Assembly (NCBI GenBank): GCA_934155265.1
Contig: CAKPGU010000014.1
Span: 1 to 47,783, forward strand
DNA: 47,783 nt
Reading direction: 5' to 3'
Source of the DNA: an uncultured Clostridia bacterium
GTDB taxonomy: Bacteria > Bacillota > Clostridia > TANB77 > CAG-508
Made by a program: the position numbers and the translations under genes. The stretch's first letter is position 1, and the number at the start of each line of letters is the position of its first letter. Shown here in pieces: positions 42,543-47,783 of the stretch. The notes beneath the pieces are model-generated. The model did not search any database and had not been told where the DNA came from. It was given only the letters and a program-made list of their open reading frames with translations.

Positions 42543-43682
42543 TTAGGCATATTTCTTGTTGTTTTTAAATTCTAACCAATCATTTATAAAAATCTTCAAC
42601 ACTGCTGCAACAGGCACTGCTAAGAACATTCCTAAAACACCAAAGTATGCACCTCCAACAGTTACAGCAAATATTACAAGTAATGGACTTATTTCTAATG
42701 AATTTCCTATTATCTTAGGATTTATTATATTTGAGTCAATCTGTTGTAATACTATTACTACAATTGCCATTATTAAAGTTTGTGATATACCACCAGTAAT
42801 AAGTGTAATTAATATACTTATCGCAACAGCTATTATTGCTCCAAAATATGGTATCACATTAAATAGACCTATCATAAATCCTAATAATACAGCATATTTA
42901 ACTCCAATTATACTCATTGCAATAGTAACTAAAATTCCAACTATAATTCCATCTATTAATTGACTACTAATAAACTTAAAGAATATTCTATTTGTACTAT
43001 CAATATATTCTCCAATTTTATCACATGTCTTTTTATCAAACATAATCATTGTTAGTTTGTTAAAAAATCCATAAATTTGATCTCTTTGTAACAATATATA
43101 TACTGAAACTACTATTGATACAAACACATCAAATATTCCACTAGCAACCCCTAAAACACTTTTTATATAACCTGTTATTCTTTCAGTACTCACATATTGT
43201 TTAAAATCTATATTTTGAATTGCATCTCCTATACTTTTTATTGCCTCTTCTACTTGTTGACTCTTTAATATTGAATCTTCTGGTAATGCATTTAATTTTT
43301 CTATAGCTGTATTCCAATATCCTTGAAAGTTATTTACTAATTCAATAACACTATCTATAACAACTGGTAATATTACATTAACTAATAATATGATTACTAA
43401 TATTGCTAGTACATATGTTATAAATACACTTAAACCTCTTGATTTCTTTTTTAATAGTTTTCTTTTAGATTTCGAAAACCTTTTTTCAATTCTAGAAGCT
43501 GGTATGTACAACAAATATGCTAATAATGCTCCAGCCATAAATGGTGCAATTACATTAAAAAATTTTCCTATTGCTCCTCCAATTGCAGTAAAATTATCAA
43601 AAAATTTATATACAATTATTATTGCTGCCCCAAGCAAAAAATAATACATCCATTTCGAAAGATTTTTCTTTATTTCATTCAT
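42543..43682 (-). CDS. AI-2E family transporter (PerM/YdbI-like)
   Basis: A 379-residue permease-like protein. Eight or so hydrophobic segments include the conserved pattern QLIDGIIVGILVTIAMSIIGVKYAVLLGFMIGLFNVIPYFG and, near the C-terminus, QIDSNIINPKIIGNSLEISPLLVIFAVTVGG. Members have been linked to autoinducer-2 export or Na+/H+ exchange; the substrate cannot be told here. The ATG at 43682 is chosen because AAAGGA lies before it; a TTG 9 codons earlier is less likely. A basic loop (FSKSKRKLLKKKSRG) sets the topology. Confidence 0.9.
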   Translation of the reverse strand: MNEIKKNLSKWMYYFLLGAAIIIVYKFFDNFTAIGGAIGKFFNVIAPFMAGALLAYLLYIPASRIEKRFSKSKRKLLKKKSRGLSVFITYVLAILVIILLVNVILPVVIDSVIELVNNFQGYWNTAIEKLNALPEDSILKSQQVEEAIKSIGDAIQNIDFKQYVSTERITGYIKSVLGVASGIFDVFVSIVVSVYILLQRDQIYGFFNKLTMIMFDKKTCDKIGEYIDSTNRIFFKFISSQLIDGIIVGILVTIAMSIIGVKYAVLLGFMIGLFNVIPYFGAIIAVAISILITLITGGISQTLIMAIVVIVLQQIDSNIINPKIIGNSLEISPLLVIFAVTVGGAYFGVLGMFLAVPVAAVLKIFINDWLEFKNNKKYA

Positions 43683-43731
43683 ATTTATTATTCCTTTCTT
43701 TTCCTCCAAATTTTAATCTAATTACAAAAAT

Positions 43732-44487
43732 TTAAATTTCTATTTCTAATCCAACTGGACAATGATCACTTCCAAATACCTCAGGATATATTACAGCATC
43801 TTTTATATTTTTTTCAATATCTTTAGATGTAATAAAATAATCAATTCTCCATCCTACATTTTTTTCTCTAGCATGTCCCATATAAGACCACCAACTATAT
43901 GCATCTGTCTTTTCTGGATATACATATCTAAAACTATCTGAAAAACCTACTTGTAACAATTCAGTCATTTTGCCTCTTTCTTCATCTGTAAAGCCAGCAT
44001 TTCCTTTATTAGTTTTAGGATTTTTCAAATCAATTTCTTCATGTGCCACATTTAAATCTCCACACATTATTACTGGTTTCGTTTCATTTAATTTTAATAA
44101 ATACTTTCGTATTTCATCTTCCCATATCATTCTATAATTTAATCTTTCCAATTCTCTTTTAGCATTTGGAGTATATATTGTAACCATATAAAACTTTTCA
44201 AACTCTAAAGTTATAACTCTTCCTTCTTTGTCATGTTCTTCTATCCCTATTCCATATGTTACATTTAATGGCTCTTTTTTTGTAAATATAGCTGTACCTG
44301 AATATCCTTTACGTTCTGCACTGTTCCAAAAACTTTTATACCCTTCAAATTCTAAGCTAATTTGTTCTGGTTGACATTTTGTTTCTTGTATACAAAATAT
44401 ATCTGCATCTATTTCTTTAAAAAAATCAGAAAATCCTTTGTTAACACATGCTCTTATTCCATTTACATTCCATGAAATTAATTTCAT
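43732..44487 (-). CDS. exoA: exodeoxyribonuclease III / AP endonuclease
   Basis: A base-excision repair enzyme of the exonuclease-endonuclease-phosphatase superfamily. SWNVNGIRA, IFCIQETKCQ (metal-binding Glu), YTPNA, GDLNVAHEEIDL, GFTDEER, YSWWSYMGHAREKNVGWRIDYF and the final GSDHCPVGLE give the full set of active-site residues in 251 residues, the usual length. AAAGGAGG precedes the ATG. The GGGGACAC element starts 14 nt upstream of the start codon. Confidence 0.97.
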   Translation of the reverse strand: MKLISWNVNGIRACVNKGFSDFFKEIDADIFCIQETKCQPEQISLEFEGYKSFWNSAERKGYSGTAIFTKKEPLNVTYGIGIEEHDKEGRVITLEFEKFYMVTIYTPNAKRELERLNYRMIWEDEIRKYLLKLNETKPVIMCGDLNVAHEEIDLKNPKTNKGNAGFTDEERGKMTELLQVGFSDSFRYVYPEKTDAYSWWSYMGHAREKNVGWRIDYFITSKDIEKNIKDAVIYPEVFGSDHCPVGLEIEI

Positions 44488-44500
44488 TTCTTACCTCCTT

Positions 44501-44553
44501 TTACCAGTAGGGACACCCCTTAATGGTAAATTTTTTTACCATTGGGGACACCC
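44501..44553. repeat. short GGGGACAC-module element
   Basis: Two modules, TTACCAGTAGGGACACCC (44501-44518) and TTACCATTGGGGACACCC (44536-44553), lie in direct order around AATGGTAAATTTTTTTACCATT, which is itself palindromic. The modules match those of the 6798-7108 inverted repeat, so the two sites belong to one repeat family. Confidence 0.88.
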
Positions 44554-44661
44554 TTGATAATTTTTTGTTAATTGTTGTTTTTTCTGGTAACATACATATT
44601 ATATATTAACATATTTTAAAGGGTTTAGCAATCTCTAATTATACATTTAATCGCACACAAG

Positions 44662-44712
44662 AAAATAAAAAATGAAATTCAAACTCAAAGTTTTAATTTC
44701 ATTTTTTATTTT
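44662..44712. terminator. bidirectional hairpin terminator
   Basis: AAAATAAAAAATGAAATT pairs perfectly over 18 bp with 44695-44712 across a 15-nt loop. T tracts follow on both strands. It lies downstream of the small ORF at 44750. Confidence 0.75.
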
Positions 44713-44749
44713 ATATTTTTCTTACTATAATTTTATGCAAAAATGTCAC

Positions 44750-45073
44750 CTATTCGTTTTCAGAATTATATTTATTAATAATACTATAACTACTTATTAA
44801 ATAATTAACTCTATTTGTAGAATAAAATGAATCATCTGGAACATTTTCTTTTTTCAATTCTATACTAGTAGATTTGGTTCTTTCAGGTTCTGAATCAATT
44901 ATCGAATTATTTTTTCCTATGTTTAAAGTTTTCTTTACCTCTGTTGCAGTTAAAGATATATCATTTCCAGTGTCAAATAAATAATTAAGAATTATTTTAT
45001 CACCCTTAACAATATAATTACCTATTGTCCCAACTTGAGATCCTACATAATCTATATATTTGTATTTCAACAT
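44750..45073 (-). CDS. hypothetical protein, possibly a truncated lipoprotein fragment
   Basis: A 107-residue ORF. YVGSQVGTIGNYIVKGDKIILNYLFDTGNDISLTATE reads like an internal strand-rich repeat of a secreted clostridial protein, not a start. There is no ribosome site before the ATG. About 115 nt upstream on the same strand a 27-codon ORF begins MKFKKLFIYISGFIQS, resembling a signal peptide, then stops. The pair may be remains of one secreted protein gene. The family was not identified. Confidence 0.4.
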   Translation of the reverse strand: MLKYKYIDYVGSQVGTIGNYIVKGDKIILNYLFDTGNDISLTATEVKKTLNIGKNNSIIDSEPERTKSTSIELKKENVPDDSFYSTNRVNYLISSYSIINKYNSENE

Positions 45074-45228
45074 TATTATATATTTTCATGGAAATATTTG
45101 CAACTCTTTTAATAAATAATTATCAAAATATCTTTATAATATATGCTTTGAATAAAACCACTAATGTATATGAATAATTTTTTAAATTTCATAATAAAAC
45201 AAGAAATATAATAAACAAAAATAGTTAT

Positions 45229-45263
45229 AAAATAATAAAAGAATTAGACAAATCATCTAATTC
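45229..45263 (-). terminator. rpsB-tsf operon terminator
   Basis: On the minus strand GAATTAGA pairs with TCTAATTC and is followed by TTTTATTATTTT, 10 nt after the tsf stop. Confidence 0.88.
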
Positions 45264-45272
45264 CCATAAAAT

Positions 45273-46148
45273 TTATTGTAATTGTTTCATAACTTCTTCA
45301 GCAAAGTTTTCTTCTTTTTTCTCGATTCCTTCACCTTTTTCAAATCTTGCAAATTCAACAACTGATGCATCTTTTAAAACTTGTGAAACTTTCATACTTG
45401 GATCTTTAACAAATTCTTGATCTACTAAGCAGATTTCTTCATAGAATTTATTAATTCTACCCATAACAATTTTTTCAGCAATTGCTTCTGGTTTACCTTC
45501 ATTCATTGTTTGTGCTTTTAAGATTTCTTTTTCTTTTTCTAATCTTTCAGCTGGAACTTGTTCTCTATTTACAAATTCAGGTCTTGCAGCTGCTATTTGC
45601 ATACATACATCTTTTGCTAATTCCTTGTTTCCATTTGTCATGTTAACTAAAACAGCAATTTTTCCATCACCATGAATATATTTTTCAACTAATCCATCTG
45701 TTGTTTCAAATCTTGCAAATCTTCTTATTGTCATATTTTCACCAATTGTTGCAATTTTATCTATTAATACTTCATTAACAGTTTTTCCTTCTACTGCTAT
45801 TGATGGTTCTGCTAATAAATCTTCAACTGTTGCAGGATTGTTTTTTACAACTTGTTTTGCAACATCCATTACAAATGTTTTAAATTCTTCATTTTTTGCA
45901 ACGAAATCTGTTTCTGCATTAACTTCAACAATTGCACCTACTTTTCCATCTTCAGTAACATATGCTTCTACTAAACCTTCCGCTGCAACTCTTCCTGATT
46001 TTTTAGCTGCTTTTGCTATTCCTCTTTCTCTTAATAGTTCAGATGCTTTTTCTAAATCTCCATCTGTTTCTGTTAATACTTTTTTGCAGTCCATCATTCC
46101 TGCTCCTGTTTTTTCTCTTAATTCTTTAACCAATGCTGCTGTAACCAT
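45273..46148 (-). CDS. tsf: translation elongation factor Ts
   Basis: The guanine nucleotide exchange factor for EF-Tu. The N-terminal UBA-like domain (LVKELREKTGAGMMDCKKVLTE) and the core with ETDFVAKNEEFKTF and ICLVDQEFVKDPSMKVSQ are intact. The length of 291 is normal. AAAAGGAGG precedes the ATG. It follows rpsB with a 99-nt gap holding an attenuator-like hairpin. Confidence 0.98.
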   Translation of the reverse strand: MVTAALVKELREKTGAGMMDCKKVLTETDGDLEKASELLRERGIAKAAKKSGRVAAEGLVEAYVTEDGKVGAIVEVNAETDFVAKNEEFKTFVMDVAKQVVKNNPATVEDLLAEPSIAVEGKTVNEVLIDKIATIGENMTIRRFARFETTDGLVEKYIHGDGKIAVLVNMTNGNKELAKDVCMQIAAARPEFVNREQVPAERLEKEKEILKAQTMNEGKPEAIAEKIVMGRINKFYEEICLVDQEFVKDPSMKVSQVLKDASVVEFARFEKGEGIEKKEENFAEEVMKQLQ

Positions 46149-46198
46149 CTATACATTCCTCCTTTTAGTTTTTAGAAGATATTTTTATCCTCCTTATA

Positions 46199-46231
46199 TA
46201 AAAAATAGAGTAGAGCAGTAGAGCCCCACTC
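46199..46231 (-). terminator. attenuator-like hairpin between rpsB and tsf
   Basis: On the minus strand GAGTGGGGC (46231-46223), loop TCTACT, GCTCTACTC (46216-46208), a 9-bp stem with two G-U pairs, followed by TATTTTTTAT. It probably lowers tsf transcription relative to rpsB. Confidence 0.65.
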
Positions 46232-46247
46232 TTTTATTAACATTTTA

Positions 46248-47027
46248 TTATTCTTCTACTTTTTCTTCACTTTCGCTAACAACTTGTTCCATTGATTCTG
46301 CTTCTTCTGAAACATCTTGTTCTTCTGTAGTAGGTTCAAAGCTTTCACCTTGTTTTCCTTCAATTACTGCATTTGCCATAACATCTGCAATTAATTTAAC
46401 TGCTCTTATAGCATCATCATTTCCTGGAATTGGGTAATCTAATTCTTCAGGATTACAGTTTGTATCTACTATTCCTACTACTGGAATTCCTAACTTTTTA
46501 GCTTCTAATATTGCTATTCTCTCTTTTTTAGGATCTACTAAGAATATAACTCCTGGTAATTTGTCCATATCTTTGATTCCACCAAGGTTCTTTTCTAGTT
46601 TTTCCATTTCTTTTTTAAGTAATATTACTTCTTTTTTAGGTAATACTTCAAATGTACCATCCTCAGCCATTGTTTCTAGGTCTTTTAATCTTTTAATTCT
46701 TGTTTGAATTGTATCAAAGTTTGTTAGCATTCCACCTAACCATCTTTGATCTACATAGTACATTCCACTCTTAATTGCTGCATCTTTCATGCATTCTTGA
46801 GCTTGTTTTTTTGTTCCTACAAATAGAACTGTTTTTCCTTCTTCTACTTGTTCTTTGATGAATTCATATGCTTCATCAATTTTCTTTGAAGCTTTTTGTA
46901 AATCGATTATATGGATTCCATTTCTAGCTTGAAATATGTATTCAGCCATTCTAGGATCCCATCTTCTTGTTTGATGTCCAAAGTGAACACCAGCTTCTAG
47001 TAATTGTTTCATTGCAACTACTGCCAT
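46248..47027 (-). CDS. rpsB: 30S ribosomal protein S2
   Basis: A small-subunit protein that bridges head and body. MKQLLEAGVHFGHQTRRWDPRMAEYIF, VEEGKTVLFVGTKKQAQE, YYVDQRWLGGMLTNF and GIPVVGIVDTNCNPEELDYPIPGNDDAIRAVKLI are canonical. The C-terminus (about the last 33 residues) is a Glu/Ser-rich acidic tail. GGGAGG precedes the ATG. It is first gene of rpsB-tsf with its own promoter and a leader of about 115 nt. Confidence 0.98.
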   Translation of the reverse strand: MAVVAMKQLLEAGVHFGHQTRRWDPRMAEYIFQARNGIHIIDLQKASKKIDEAYEFIKEQVEEGKTVLFVGTKKQAQECMKDAAIKSGMYYVDQRWLGGMLTNFDTIQTRIKRLKDLETMAEDGTFEVLPKKEVILLKKEMEKLEKNLGGIKDMDKLPGVIFLVDPKKERIAILEAKKLGIPVVGIVDTNCNPEELDYPIPGNDDAIRAVKLIADVMANAVIEGKQGESFEPTTEEQDVSEEAESMEQVVSESEEKVEE

Positions 47028-47079
47028 TTTTTATTCCTCCCTTTTTGTTATAACTTCCATAAAGTTTCATCATCTATGT

Positions 47080-47117
47080 GGACCTTGATTATATTTGATT
47101 TTCAAGGCACTTCCACA
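47080..47117 (-). promoter_or_regulatory. rpsB leader hairpin
   Basis: In the rpsB 5' leader TATGTGGA (3' side of the + strand) pairs with TCCACATA and CCTTG with CAAGG inside it, leaving an A/T loop. The position fits autogenous control by S2, but no known leader family was recognised. Boundaries are approximate. Confidence 0.45.
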
Positions 47118-47150
47118 TAAACTCTTCTTTATGTGTTTTTTACGATAAAT

Positions 47151-47178
47151 ATTATACCATATTTTTCCGAAAAATCAA
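47151..47178 (-). promoter_or_regulatory. rpsB-tsf promoter
   Basis: On the minus strand TTGATT (47178-47173), a 16-nt spacer, then TATAAT (47156-47151) preceded by TGG (an extended -10). Confidence 0.8.
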
Positions 47179-47199
47179 GTCCTTTTATGAAACTTTTTG

Positions 47200-47783
47200 C
47201 TATTTCACGCAATTTTCTAATAATTTCACTTTCACATTTTCACTTGTATCAATTTTTGCCATAACTCCTATTGGTATAACTGTCTTCTGTTCTATATGTC
47301 CGAAATTCTCTGATTTTATAATTGGACCTTTAAACTCATTTCCTAATGTATCTAATAAAATCTGCTCTAATGTTATTCCACTTTCATGTGTGTAATTGCC
47401 AAGCCACATTCCTTTAATTTTATCAAACACACCATTTTGCTTCATATAATATAAATAATTACTTACTAATGCAGGCCCTGTTTCAAATCCCAATTCTTCC
47501 AAAAACAATATTTTATCAGAAAAATCTATATTATATTTTCCAGCTACCATTGCTCTTGTTAAGCTTAAATTCCCTCCAATTAATTTTCCTTCCGCAGAAC
47601 CTTCTTGTATTGTTTTATATCCAAATTCATTTTTTCCAAATTCCAAACTACCTTCTAGAAATCTTTTTAAAGTTTCTTTTAAACTATAGTCTGTTTCATC
47701 TGTAGATATTGTTTTAAAATTTGTTCCACTAAAAGTCACTAATCCTGTTTTTTCTGCAATTATATTTGTAAGTGACGTAATAT
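47200..47783 (-). CDS. S66 family LD-carboxypeptidase (C-terminal part, cut by the window edge)
   Basis: The frame is open to the last base. ITSLTNIIAEKTGLVTFSGTNF leads into the C-terminal domain, with GKLIGGNLSL, the catalytic Glu in ILFLEELGFETGP and the catalytic His in FGHIEQKTVIPIG, as in LdcA/MccF-type serine peptidases that cleave L,D-bonds in muropeptides or related amides. The nucleophile serine would lie outside the window. It ends 44 nt before window position 47156, so the rpsB promoter starts just after it. Confidence 0.9.
   Translation of the reverse strand, partial: ITSLTNIIAEKTGLVTFSGTNFKTISTDETDYSLKETLKRFLEGSLEFGKNEFGYKTIQEGSAEGKLIGGNLSLTRAMVAGKYNIDFSDKILFLEELGFETGPALVSNYLYYMKQNGVFDKIKGMWLGNYTHESGITLEQILLDTLGNEFKGPIIKSENFGHIEQKTVIPIGVMAKIDTSENVKVKLLENCVK

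Overview
The window looks like chromosomal DNA from an AT-rich Gram-positive bacterium of the class Clostridia, probably an anaerobic spore-former. The evidence is strongly A+T-biased codon use, Firmicutes-type gene clusters (minD-minE-rodA, gdpP-rplI-dnaB, rpoB-rpoC, rpsB-tsf, a ymfF/ymfH pair), an anaerobic ribonucleotide reductase activase, and sporulation-linked genes (a CwlD-type amidase, a GerS-like lipoprotein, a Spo0E-family peptide). The genus cannot be fixed from sequence alone. Almost all large genes lie on the minus strand. The few plus-strand genes are mostly small single-gene units with their own promoter and terminator. There is no rRNA, CRISPR array, recognisable transposase or prophage.

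Layout: 1-1250 holds a structured intergenic region and a membrane protein with a possible Cys-His-Asp domain. 1273-1956 is decayed coding sequence. 2052-6679 is a minus-strand operon-like run: minD, minE (with an unusual charged tail), rodA (frameshifted at its conserved C-terminus), dusB, gerS-like and mazF. 6798-7108 is a perfect 120-bp inverted repeat built from GGGGACAC-type modules, lying between minD and cwlD. 7970-8179 is a small zinc-ribbon gene. 8216-11973 is a four-gene unit (Ig-like membrane protein, receiver-GGDEF protein, CNNM/CorC-type protein, FlaR-like kinase). 12101-17383 encodes a 1760-residue thioester/pilin-type surface protein, divergent from a DacF-like carboxypeptidase. 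Then come tRNA-Gly and tRNA-Cys, a Cys-rich mini-gene, a Spo0E-like gene, the M16 pair, rpsU and nrdG. These are followed by a surface gene apparently split by an in-frame amber codon (23369-25552).

25707-47783 is mostly housekeeping: ftsH, tilS, dnaB, rplI, gdpP, an HD-domain gene, rpoC and rpoB with an unusually long structured spacer, a small export-like membrane protein, a ribbon-helix-helix protein, an AI-2E family transporter, exoA, tsf, rpsB and the C-terminal part of an S66 carboxypeptidase cut by the window edge. A shorter relative of the GGGGACAC element lies just upstream of exoA.

The clearest themes are envelope construction and division (MinDE, RodA, DacF, S66 peptidase), spore cortex maturation and germination (CwlD with GerS), cyclic-dinucleotide signalling (GGDEF protein, GdpP), surface adhesion, and core transcription and translation. 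The most unusual items are the 120-bp inverted repeat, the tailed MinE, the thioester surface protein without an LPXTG signal, the rpoB-rpoC spacer hairpin, and three separate gene disruptions (two frameshifts, one amber). These disruptions could be real decay or assembly error.
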